Of a stretch of 5,907 nucleotides of DNA, positions 1-4,872 are shown piece after piece (positions within the stretch are counted from its first letter, which is position 1; the number at the start of each line of letters is the position of its first letter). Below the pieces are notes generated by a model, which saw nothing but the letters and a program-made list of their open reading frames with translations, was not told the origin of the DNA and searched no databases. The translations under genes and the position numbers were made by a program. The stretch comes from an uncultured Selenomonadaceae bacterium (GTDB lineage: Bacteria; Bacillota; Negativicutes; Selenomonadales; Selenomonadaceae), in contig CAJOKY010000151.1 in NCBI GenBank assembly GCA_905235425.1, forward strand, positions 1 to 5,907, in the 5' to 3' direction.

Positions 1-1133
1 ATGTAATGCTTAGTGTATTCGGGATCTAAGCCGTCAATAATCTGTTCGTCGCCGATTGAACCGAGCGTTGTAATTGTCAAAACCTGCGTCTGACCGCGCG
101 TAAAAAGCCCCGAGCCGTGCGTACGCGGGAATAAGCCGACTTCGCAGGTTATAGGACGTACTTCCTCAAGTTCGCGACCGTCGGGACGAATTTTTTCCTG
201 CGTTATCATTTTGCGTACGACATCTTTTTTGACTTTGTAAAAGACTTCGCCGATATCCTTTTCAACATCGGGATATTCTTCAACGGGAAATTTTTCAAGA
301 AGTTGCGCGGTAATTTCTTCCTGCACTGCGTCAACAGCGGCGTCGCGTGCAAGCTTATCGGGGTTACGAATCGCGGCATCGACTTTTTCCGGCGCAATTT
401 CGCGTACAGCGGCTTCAATCTCTTCATTGGGGTGAAACAGTTCAAATTCGCCTTTCGGCTTGCCTATCATTTCGGTAATGTCTTTTTGAAATTGGACGAG
501 CTTTTTAATTTCTTCGTGACCAAATAAAATTGCCTCCAATATAACCTCTTCCGGCAATTCGTTAGCGCCCGCCTCAACCATCATAACGGCATCGGCACTT
601 CCGGCAACCATTAAGTCAAGGTCTGAAAGTTCCGTCTGCTCCTGCGTGGGATTGATAATAAATTCGCCTTCAATCCTGCCCACTCGTACACCGGCTATCG
701 GTCCGTTGAAAGGTATATCAGAAATACAAAGTGCGAGTGATGCGCCGAGCATTGCGGGAATTTCCGGCTGATTATCGGGATCGTAACAAATTATCGTAGC
801 GATTATTTGAACGTCATTTCTGAAACCTTCGGGAAACAGCGGGCGAATCGGTCTATCAATTAATCTGCTACGCAAAATACCGCTTGTCTGCGGTCTGCCT
901 TCGCGCTTATGAAATCCGCCCGGTACTTTGCCTGCAGAATACATTTTTTCTTCACAGTCTACGGTAAGCGGGAAAAAGTCCGCGCCTTCATGCGGCTTGG
1001 CTGATGCCGTTGCCGTTGCCAATACCGCCGTGTCACCGTACCGCACCAATACGGCGCCGTTTGCTTGCTTTGCCATCTTGCCGCTTTCTACAACTAACTT
1101 TCTGCCGCCAAGTTCCATTTCAAAAACTTCCAT
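1..1133 (-). CDS. pnp: Polyribonucleotide nucleotidyltransferase (PNPase), N-terminal part, cut by the window edge
   Basis: PNPase is a trimeric 3'-5' exoribonuclease that degrades RNA phosphorolytically in the cytoplasm and takes part in mRNA turnover. 377 codons are visible, about half of the usual ~700-residue protein; the second catalytic core, KH and S1 domains lie beyond the left edge. The first RNase PH-like domain spans about residues 5-145, with the family segments KVPGGFHKREGRP (69-81) and SRLIDRPIRPLFPEGF (89-104). The helical linker covers about 160-300. The second RNase PH domain begins near 313 with KIRPDGRELEEVRPI and contains RTHGSGLFTRGQTQ (337-350). The ATG at 1133-1131 is preceded by AGGAGG at 1151-1146, 12 nt upstream; the next Met (residue 6) is too far from that site. 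No frameshift is seen. The usual upstream partner rpsO is absent here; the region upstream holds the small repeated modules described below. Identity is certain from sequence. Confidence 0.98.
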   Translation of the reverse strand, partial: MEVFEMELGGRKLVVESGKMAKQANGAVLVRYGDTAVLATATASAKPHEGADFFPLTVDCEEKMYSAGKVPGGFHKREGRPQTSGILRSRLIDRPIRPLFPEGFRNDVQIIATIICYDPDNQPEIPAMLGASLALCISDIPFNGPIAGVRVGRIEGEFIINPTQEQTELSDLDLMVAGSADAVMMVEAGANELPEEVILEAILFGHEEIKKLVQFQKDITEMIGKPKGEFELFHPNEEIEAAVREIAPEKVDAAIRNPDKLARDAAVDAVQEEITAQLLEKFPVEEYPDVEKDIGEVFYKVKKDVVRKMITQEKIRPDGRELEEVRPITCEVGLFPRTHGSGLFTRGQTQVLTITTLGSIGDEQIIDGLDPEYTKHY

Positions 1134-1170
1134 AAATATTTTTTGCCTCCTGTTTTACGTATACATTGAA

Positions 1171-1186
1171 ATTTTCGACAGAAAAT
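1171..1186 (-). promoter_or_regulatory. Small hairpin in the pnp leader
   Basis: ATTTTC and GAAAAT form a perfect 6-bp stem with a 4-nt loop, 20 nt upstream of the pnp Shine-Dalgarno. Some bacteria control pnp through leader stem-loops cut by RNase III. Whether this short AT-rich stem has such a role is speculation; it could be chance. Confidence 0.25.
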
Positions 1187-1276
1187 ATTATCTTCCTTCC
1201 CTGCCGACTTTGTAGGAAATTGCTTTTTAATTAAGAATTAAGATTGTAGAATTTTTAAAAGGGAGCAAACATTGTA

Positions 1277-1366
1277 ATGGCGGCGTACGGCTTTGATGAA
1301 AATATGAGCGAGACAGAGATAGTGTCGGCGCTTATGAAAATGTACAAAAATTTGACAGAGAAATAA
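1277..1366 (+). CDS. Possible 29-residue hydrophilic peptide, unrecognised
   Basis: An ATG frame of 29 codons begins MAAYGFDENMSETE and ends in KNLTEK. AAGGGAG (1259-1265) lies 11 nt upstream. The peptide is acidic at the start, amphipathic later, and has no membrane segment. Its last codons and stop overlap the -35 region of the first plus-strand repeat promoter (TTGACA at 1352-1357), so this end of the frame is made of repeat sequence. That suggests either that an older gene was cut by the repeat or that the frame is chance. The frame is open upstream only to 1250, after a TAG at 1247-1249. I do not recognise it. It is divergent from pnp, and no promoter is evident. Confidence 0.25.
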   Translation: MAAYGFDENMSETEIVSALMKMYKNLTEK

Positions 1367-1380
1367 TTTTTTGCTAAAAT
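1352..1380 (+). promoter_or_regulatory. Plus-strand promoter of module A
   Basis: TTGACA (1352-1357), a 17-bp spacer and TAAAAT (1375-1380) match a sigma-A promoter well. From the -35 through TT after the -10, 31 bp are identical to the module C promoter at 1862. Transcription would start near 1387 and run rightward, antisense to the ribosome binding site of the decayed toxin frame at 1381-1410. No terminator is visible before the one at 1592-1628, so a transcript of about 240 nt is possible. Confidence 0.72.
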
Positions 1381-1410
1381 TTATTCGACTAACGAAATTA
1401 AAATGTCTAT
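1381..1410 (-). pseudogene. Remnant of a small toxin-like gene (module A), start codon ATA
   Basis: Downstream of a perfect Shine-Dalgarno on the minus strand there is no ATG: the codon at the start position is ATA (1410-1408). It is followed by eight sense codons (DILISLVE) and TAA. Aligned without gaps with the region before the module B peptide gene, 13 of 18 positions match from the Shine-Dalgarno through the start codon, and ATA falls exactly on the ATG of module B. The short hydrophobic run resembles the TFIIS start of the module B peptide. The frame then runs into the plus-strand promoter sequence, so the rest of the gene and its terminator appear deleted. The inference is a dead copy. 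Alternatively, ATA could be used inefficiently as a start to make a 9-residue peptide, which seems unlikely. Confidence 0.42.
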
Positions 1411-1413
1411 GCT

Positions 1414-1448
1414 ATCACCTCCTTTACAGCTACGAGATTGCTAAAGGA
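1414..1448 (-). promoter_or_regulatory. Perfect Shine-Dalgarno held in a stem (module A)
   Basis: The minus strand reads AAAGGAGGTGAT at 1425-1414, a full match to the 16S rRNA 3' end and unusually strong. The upstream segment GCTAAAGGA (plus strand, 1440-1448) is complementary to TCCTTTA-c-AGC (1420-1430), giving a stem of ten pairs with one bulged base that hides half of the Shine-Dalgarno. An alternative 6-bp stem, TTGCTA with TAGCAA, competes for the same upstream segment. Sequestration of a strong ribosome binding site is typical of type I toxin mRNAs. Confidence 0.45.
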
Positions 1449-1471
1449 AAAACGGTAGCAACGCAAAAAGT

Positions 1472-1500
1472 ATTATAACACAAAAATTTTTATTTTAAAA
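1472..1500 (-). promoter_or_regulatory. Weakened toxin-type promoter of module A
   Basis: TATAAT on the minus strand (1477-1472) and TTTTAA (1500-1495) are separated by 17 bp. The module B equivalent has TTGAAA at the -35, so the element here is weaker. A start near 1465 would give a leader of about 55 nt before the ATA codon. It lies back-to-back with the plus-strand promoter of module B. Confidence 0.42.
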
Positions 1501-1511
1501 GTAAGCAAAAT

Positions 1512-1540
1512 TTGACAGAGGAATAGATTTTTGATAAAAT
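1512..1540 (+). promoter_or_regulatory. Plus-strand promoter of module B
   Basis: TTGACA (1512-1517), a 17-bp spacer and TAAAAT (1535-1540), preceded by TTGA, form a strong sigma-A-like promoter. The spacer differs from the module A and C copies at a few positions. It points toward the terminator at 1592-1628 and the 3' end of the convergent 27-residue peptide gene. Confidence 0.74.
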
Positions 1541-1546
1541 TTATTT

Positions 1547-1628
1547 GTCAAATAGAAATGATGAAACTCAACGTTTTTAAATTAAAAGGAAAAACCCCCG
1601 AGCAGAATGGTACACTGCTTGGGGGTTT
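1547..1628 (+). ncRNA. Predicted small RNA of module B, candidate antitoxin
   Basis: The start is taken as about 7 nt after the -10 at 1535-1540 and the end as the base of the hairpin at 1592-1628, giving roughly 80 nt. No open frame with a ribosome binding site is present. The RNA would be complementary to the 3' part of the convergent peptide mRNA across the shared terminator, as in type I systems of the Fst or TxpA/RatA layout. The plus-strand U-tract is only TTT, so read-through deeper into the peptide gene is possible. Both ends are inferred. Confidence 0.45.
1592..1628. terminator. Bidirectional terminator shared by module B transcripts
   Basis: AAACCCCCGAGCAG (1592-1605) pairs with CTGCTTGGGGGTTT (1615-1628), a 14-bp stem including one G-U pair, around a 9-nt loop. 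On the minus strand the stem has one A-C mismatch but is followed by five U residues, a good rho-independent terminator for the peptide mRNA. On the plus strand the stem is perfect, but the tail is short (TTTGCC). Confidence 0.75.
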
Positions 1629-1629
1629 G

Positions 1630-1661
1630 CCGCAAAACTGACCGGTACTTTTCAGTTTCGG
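1630..1661. other. Accessory hairpin beside the module B terminator
   Basis: AAACTGA (1635-1641) and TCAGTTT (1652-1658) form a 7-bp stem with a 10-nt loop, and the flanking CCG (1630-1632) and CGG (1659-1661) can extend it. It lies in the 3' untranslated part of the peptide mRNA, a few nt from the terminator stem. Module C has a hairpin of the same size in the same place, with a different sequence. Confidence 0.4.
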
Positions 1662-1683
1662 CTAAAGTTTGTTCGGCTGTCGC

Positions 1684-1767
1684 CTATTTAAAAAATTTGT
1701 TGAAGATGTAATTGCCGACGATAGAGGACAATACACCCGCGCCAAAAGAAATGATAAAAGTCAACAT
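1684..1767 (-). CDS. 27-residue hydrophobic peptide, putative type I toxin (module B)
   Basis: The peptide begins MLTFIISFGAGVLSSIVG and ends NYIFNKFFK followed by TAG. Residues 2-22 form one likely membrane helix, and the C-terminus carries two Lys and several aromatics, the usual shape of small membrane-acting toxins. The ATG at 1767-1765 follows GGGGGGTGG by 4 nt. A strong dedicated promoter lies at 1849-1821, the leader folds over the Shine-Dalgarno, and a rho-independent terminator closes the transcript (about 225 nt). Opposite it, a plus-strand promoter at 1512 drives a convergent RNA that overlaps its 3' end. This context, more than the peptide itself, points to a type I toxin-antitoxin module. 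I cannot assign it to a named family; a holin-like or other small membrane peptide is an alternative. No toxicity can be read from sequence. Confidence 0.62.
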   Translation of the reverse strand: MLTFIISFGAGVLSSIVGNYIFNKFFK

Positions 1768-1774
1768 ACTACCA

Positions 1775-1805
1775 CCCCCCTTCAGTAAAGTACTGAAGCC
1801 GGAGG
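1775..1805 (-). promoter_or_regulatory. Leader stem-loop burying the peptide's Shine-Dalgarno
   Basis: On the minus strand CTTCAGTA (1798-1791) pairs perfectly with TACTGAAG (1787-1780) around a 3-nt loop. After a 2-nt bulge, CCTCC (1805-1801) can pair with GGGGG (1779-1775), which is the Shine-Dalgarno of the 27-residue peptide. Translation of the full-length mRNA should therefore be restrained, as in many type I toxin mRNAs that need processing or a structural switch. Confidence 0.6.
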
Positions 1806-1820
1806 CAACAGCCGAGAGTA

Positions 1821-1849
1821 ATTATAACACAGAAGTTTTTATTTTTCAA
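1821..1849 (-). promoter_or_regulatory. Strong promoter of the module B peptide gene
   Basis: On the minus strand TTGAAA (1849-1844), a 17-bp spacer and a perfect TATAAT (1826-1821) form a strong sigma-A-like promoter. Transcription should begin near 1814, giving a leader of about 47 nt before the ATG at 1767. Its -35 is 12 bp from the oppositely directed module C -35. Confidence 0.8.
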
Positions 1850-1861
1850 AGTAAACAAAAA

Positions 1862-1890
1862 TTGACAGAGAAATAATTTTTTGCTAAAAT
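1862..1890 (+). promoter_or_regulatory. Plus-strand promoter of module C
   Basis: TTGACA (1862-1867), a 17-bp spacer and TAAAAT (1885-1890) are identical to the module A promoter, including the spacer. It points toward the hairpin terminator at 1942-1989 and the 3' end of clpB. Confidence 0.74.
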
Positions 1891-1896
1891 TTTTAT

Positions 1897-1989
1897 GTCT
1901 TAAATGACAACTTATAAAATCGTTTCAAGCATAAATAACACAACGAAGAAAACCCCGTACAGAGTAGTGAACTGCACGGGGTCTTCGTT
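1897..1989 (+). ncRNA. Predicted small RNA of module C, orphan antitoxin-like
   Basis: From a start near 1897 to the terminator stem ending at 1989 the transcript would be about 93 nt. No open frame with a ribosome binding site is visible. It has the layout of the module B RNA, but no peptide gene faces it; the next thing on the opposite strand is the clpB stop at 2057. It could act in trans on related toxin mRNAs, pair with the clpB 3' untranslated region, or be a relic. All of this is inferred from promoter and terminator alone. Confidence 0.4.
1942..1989. terminator. Bidirectional terminator for module C RNA and clpB
   Basis: AACGAAGA (1942-1949) pairs with TCTTCGTT (1982-1989). After a 3-nt bulge, CCCCGT (1953-1958) pairs with ACGGGG (1976-1981) and CAG (1960-1962) with CTG (1972-1974). 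On the minus strand the GC stem is followed by GGGGTTTTCTT, a plausible terminator for clpB, whose stop codon is about 70 bp upstream. On the plus strand it would end the module C RNA. Confidence 0.75.
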
Positions 1990-1995
1990 TAGCCT

Positions 1996-2018
1996 AAATC
2001 AGCTGAGGATTCTGATTT
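1996..2018. other. Accessory hairpin beside the module C terminator
   Basis: AAATCAG (1996-2002) and CTGATTT (2012-2018) form a 7-bp stem with a 9-nt loop. It is 6 nt from the terminator stem, the same spacing and size as the module B accessory hairpin at 1635-1658 although the sequences differ. Confidence 0.4.
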
Positions 2019-2056
2019 TCTGGGGCATTTAAAATTGATTTATTCGTTGTCAGAAA

Positions 2057-4681
2057 TTATTTTTCAAGATTGACCGGCGTCTTTGCATTGAATACGAAAT
2101 TTTTATCTGCAAAGTCAATTTCTACGCTGTCGCCGTCCTTCACGTCACCGGCGATAATTTTTTTGCTGAGTTCCGTCTCAACGGTATGCGTTAAAAATCT
2201 TCTAAGCGGACGCGCACCGAAACTGGGATCAAAACCTTTTTCTGCAAGCGCTTCAACCGCGTTTTGAGTCCATGTCAAATTTACGTTAATCTGCTTGCTA
2301 AGGCGTTCATTCAAATTCTTCAACAAAATTTCTGCAATGGCTTTAACCTGATCCTTCGCCAAAGATTTAAATACAACAATGTCGTCGACGCGGTTTAAAA
2401 ATTCAGGGCGGAAATAATCTTTCAACATATCCTTGATAATGCCTTCAGCCTCTGCAAAATCTTTCTTCGTGATAAAGCCGATTTTCGCGCGTTTCAAAAT
2501 TTCCTGCGAACCCAAATTACTCGTCATAATCACGATTGTATTTTTGAAGTTGACAACACGTCCCTTGCCGTCAGTAAGTCTGCCGTCGTCCAAAATCTGC
2601 AGTAACACGTTGAAAATGTCACGATGAGCCTTTTCAATTTCATCAAGCAGAATCACGCTGTAAGGTCTGCGCCGTACCGCCTCTGTAAGCTGTCCACCTT
2701 CGTCATAGCCGACATAGCCGGGAGGCGCTCCGATTAAACGCGCGACGGTATGTTTCTCCATAAATTCCGACATATCAACGCGAATAATACTGCGTTCGTC
2801 GTCAAACAACGCCTCTGCAAGCGCCTTAGCCAATTCAGTTTTGCCGACGCCGGTAGGTCCGAGAAAGATAAATGAACCGATTGGGCGATTAGGGTCTTTG
2901 ATACCTGCGCGGGCGCGGAGGATAGCTTCACTGACAACTTTAACCGCCTCGTCTTGACCGACAACCCTTTCATGCAAAGTGTCTTCAAGGTGCAAAAGTT
3001 TTTCACGTTCACCCGTCATCATTTTTGAAACGGGTATGCCTGTCCAACGGCTTACAACCTTTGCAATATCTTCTTCGCCGACTTCCTCTTTCAACAGTCT
3101 TTCACCTTGTGACTGCGCGGCAAGTTCATCCTCAACCGCCTTGAAAGTTTTTTGCAATTCCGGCAGTTTACCGTACTTCAACTCGGACAGTCTTTGTAAA
3201 TCGTACGCACGCTCGGCATCCGCCATTTCTTTATTAACGTCGTCAATTTCCTTTTTAATGGCACGTACGCGCAGAATAGATTGCTTTTCAGCCTCCCACT
3301 TGTCACGCAAAACTTTTTCCTGCGCTTGCAGTTTGGCAATTTCTTCTGTAATTTCATTAACCTTTTCTTTTGACGCAGAGTCATTTTCCTTTTTCAGCGC
3401 TTGATGTTCAATTTCAAGCTGCATAATCTTACGACGAATTTCATCGATAGGCGCGGGAAGGGATTCAATTTCAGTACGAAGTTTAGCCGCCGCCTCGTCT
3501 ACAAGGTCAATCGCTTTATCCGGTAAAAATCTGTCCGAAATGTAACGGTCTGAAAGTGTTGCCGCACTGACAAGCGCCGCGTCACGTATTCTTACGCCGT
3601 GATGAACTTCGTAACGCTCCTTAAGTCCGCGCAGAATTGAAATTGTATCCTCAACCGTCGGCTCGCCTACCATAACCGGCTGAAAACGACGTTCAAGCGC
3701 CGTATCCTTTTCAATGTACTTGCGATATTCATTAAGCGTAGTAGCACCGATACAGCGCAATTCGCCGCGTGCCATCATCGGCTTTAAAATATTTCCCGCG
3801 TCCATAGCGCCTTCGCCGCCTTTGCCCGCGCCTACAACGGTATGAACTTCGTCGATAAACAGTAAAATTTGCCCGTCCGACTTGGAAATTTCAGCCAATA
3901 CAGATTTTAAGCGCTCTTCAAATTCGCCGCGAAATTTCGCACCGGCAATAAGTGAACCCATATCAAGCGCGTACAGAGTTTTATTTTTCAGTGATTCCGG
4001 TACGTCGCCTTCAATGATTCGACGCGCCAAACCTTCAACAATCGCCGTTTTACCTACGCCCGGTTCACCGATTAACACGGGATTATTTTTTGTACGTCTG
4101 CTTAAAATTTCAATCGTGCGCCTAATCTCTTCATCACGTCCAATGACGGGGTCAAGCTTACCTGCCTTAGCCGCCGCCGTTAAATCCCGTCCGAATTTTG
4201 CCAATGCTTGGTAAGCTTCCTCCGGATTTTCCGTCGTGACATTTTGTTTACGATTCTTTTTAATTGACTCGTCTATTTTGTCACGCGTCAATTTAAATTC
4301 TTTCGCCAACGCTTGAACTTCTGCACTGCCGTCAGTAACCAATGCCAAAAGTAAATGTTCCGTGCTGATATAATCATCGCGCATTGACTTTGAATATTCA
4401 TTGGCTTTACCTATAACGCGTGCAAGATCGACTCCCATTGAAAGCCGTTCCTGCCCCTTGACGCCGGGTATTTTGTTTAATTCCGCCTCCAACTTTACCT
4501 TAAGCATTGGTAAATCCGTTTGACATTCTTCAAATATCGTCGCCAAAAGTCCTTCCGGCTCCTTAGCCAACGCCAACATTAAATGTTTTGAATTAAATTC
4601 TTGATGATATTTCATTGCCGCCAGCTGTTGCGCCGCTTGTATCGCCGCCATTGCTTTTGCTGTAAACTTTTCTCCTGCCAT
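2057..4681 (-). CDS. clpB: ATP-dependent disaggregase ClpB (Hsp104 family)
   Basis: ClpB is a cytoplasmic hexameric AAA+ chaperone that rescues aggregated proteins with DnaK. The 874-residue product has the full ClpB layout: an N domain with two Clp-N repeats (about 1-145); a first AAA domain with Walker A GEPGVGKT (205-212), Walker B LLFIDE (273-278) and pore loop GAKFRGEF (247-254); a long coiled-coil middle domain (about 400-525), which separates ClpB from ClpC; and a second AAA domain with Walker A GPTGVGKT (608-615), Walker B VILLDE (676-681), pore loop GYVG (655-658) and FGARPLRR (821-828). The ATG at 4681 is chosen because the promoter at 4760-4732 starts transcription near 4725, downstream of the two in-frame ATGs at 4744 and 4741, and AAAGGA lies 12 nt before it. 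It appears monocistronic. No CIRCE element is seen. An odd KIGF tetrapeptide at 734-737 sits where ClpA and ClpC carry their ClpP-contact loop. Confidence 0.98.
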   Translation of the reverse strand: MAGEKFTAKAMAAIQAAQQLAAMKYHQEFNSKHLMLALAKEPEGLLATIFEECQTDLPMLKVKLEAELNKIPGVKGQERLSMGVDLARVIGKANEYSKSMRDDYISTEHLLLALVTDGSAEVQALAKEFKLTRDKIDESIKKNRKQNVTTENPEEAYQALAKFGRDLTAAAKAGKLDPVIGRDEEIRRTIEILSRRTKNNPVLIGEPGVGKTAIVEGLARRIIEGDVPESLKNKTLYALDMGSLIAGAKFRGEFEERLKSVLAEISKSDGQILLFIDEVHTVVGAGKGGEGAMDAGNILKPMMARGELRCIGATTLNEYRKYIEKDTALERRFQPVMVGEPTVEDTISILRGLKERYEVHHGVRIRDAALVSAATLSDRYISDRFLPDKAIDLVDEAAAKLRTEIESLPAPIDEIRRKIMQLEIEHQALKKENDSASKEKVNEITEEIAKLQAQEKVLRDKWEAEKQSILRVRAIKKEIDDVNKEMADAERAYDLQRLSELKYGKLPELQKTFKAVEDELAAQSQGERLLKEEVGEEDIAKVVSRWTGIPVSKMMTGEREKLLHLEDTLHERVVGQDEAVKVVSEAILRARAGIKDPNRPIGSFIFLGPTGVGKTELAKALAEALFDDERSIIRVDMSEFMEKHTVARLIGAPPGYVGYDEGGQLTEAVRRRPYSVILLDEIEKAHRDIFNVLLQILDDGRLTDGKGRVVNFKNTIVIMTSNLGSQEILKRAKIGFITKKDFAEAEGIIKDMLKDYFRPEFLNRVDDIVVFKSLAKDQVKAIAEILLKNLNERLSKQINVNLTWTQNAVEALAEKGFDPSFGARPLRRFLTHTVETELSKKIIAGDVKDGDSVEIDFADKNFVFNAKTPVNLEK

Positions 4682-4731
4682 ATATATCACGTTTCCTTTC
4701 GGATAGCTAATTTCATTTTTTGACAGGCGCA

Positions 4732-4760
4732 ATGATATCATCAAAAAGACAAAATGTCAA
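4732..4760 (-). promoter_or_regulatory. clpB promoter
   Basis: On the minus strand TTGACA (4760-4755), a 17-bp spacer and TATCAT (4737-4732) form a good sigma-A-like promoter about 44 nt from the likely start site to the ATG. A short inverted repeat GACA-TTT-TGTC overlaps the -35 and the start of the spacer and could be an operator, but it is only 4 bp per arm. No canonical CIRCE, and no CtsR box with correct spacing, is present. Confidence 0.8.
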
Positions 4761-4808
4761 GAAATATTTTTAACCTTTTGACTTTCAAGAATCTGTGCGG
4801 GAATTTGC

Positions 4809-4872
4809 TAAACGTTGGCAGAAAGAAATTTGCTGTCGGTCAAGATGAAACGCCATAAAAAATTAGCCGCGT
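4809..4872. repeat. 64-bp exact direct repeat, copy 1 (displaced mpg 3' end)
   Basis: These 64 bases are identical to 5024-5087. On the minus strand they encode the same last 21 residues as mpg (from AANFLWRF to FLSANV), and the copy also ends in a stop, TAG instead of TAA. It lacks any start and is a duplicated gene end, not a gene. Confidence 0.97.

Larger units (their letters stand above)
1472..1542. repeat. Divergent-promoter repeat, copy 1 (module A/B junction)
   Basis: This 71-bp block aligns with 1821-1892 with nine substitutions and one 1-nt gap by hand (about 86% identity). It contains a minus-strand toxin-type promoter and a plus-strand RNA promoter, back-to-back. The repetition shows that the modules arose by tandem duplication or repeated insertion. 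Confidence 0.85.
1821..1892. repeat. Divergent-promoter repeat, copy 2 (module B/C junction)
   Basis: This is the second copy of the block at 1472-1542. Here both promoters are intact: TTGAAA/TATAAT leftward and TTGACA/TAAAAT rightward. The copy order supports three modules in the same orientation between pnp and clpB. Confidence 0.85.

Noticed and set aside
928..1215. Plus-strand open frame of 95 codons opposite the start of pnp
   Set aside because: It is antisense to a certain pnp reading frame, has no ribosome binding site, and its composition follows from the opposite strand. The same applies to the other frames opposite or within pnp, clpB and the plus-strand frames over clpB.
1187..1260. 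Promoter for pnp (GATAAT near 1192 or TACAAT near 1248 on the minus strand)
   Set aside because: Neither has an acceptable -35 at 16-18 bp, so no promoter is called.
1404..1445. Plus-strand 13-codon frame MSMLSPPLQLRDC
   Set aside because: Most of it is simply the reverse complement of the strong minus-strand Shine-Dalgarno. It has no ribosome binding site of its own.
1352..1890. CRISPR-like array from three regularly related repeats
   Set aside because: Spacing is 160 and 350 bp, the repeats are promoter blocks with diverged copies, and the intervening sequence contains terminators and a gene.
4682..4744. Longer ClpB start adding 21 residues
   Set aside because: The two upstream ATGs lie within or upstream of the -10 element (4737-4732) and before the expected transcript start. 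The protein starting at 4681 has the usual ClpB N-terminus.
4769..4783. CtsR-like heat-shock operator upstream of clpB (AGTCAAA and GGTTAAA on the minus strand)
   Set aside because: The two half-sites are separated by 1 nt instead of the usual 3, and the second has a mismatch. Suggestive only. No CIRCE inverted repeat is present either.
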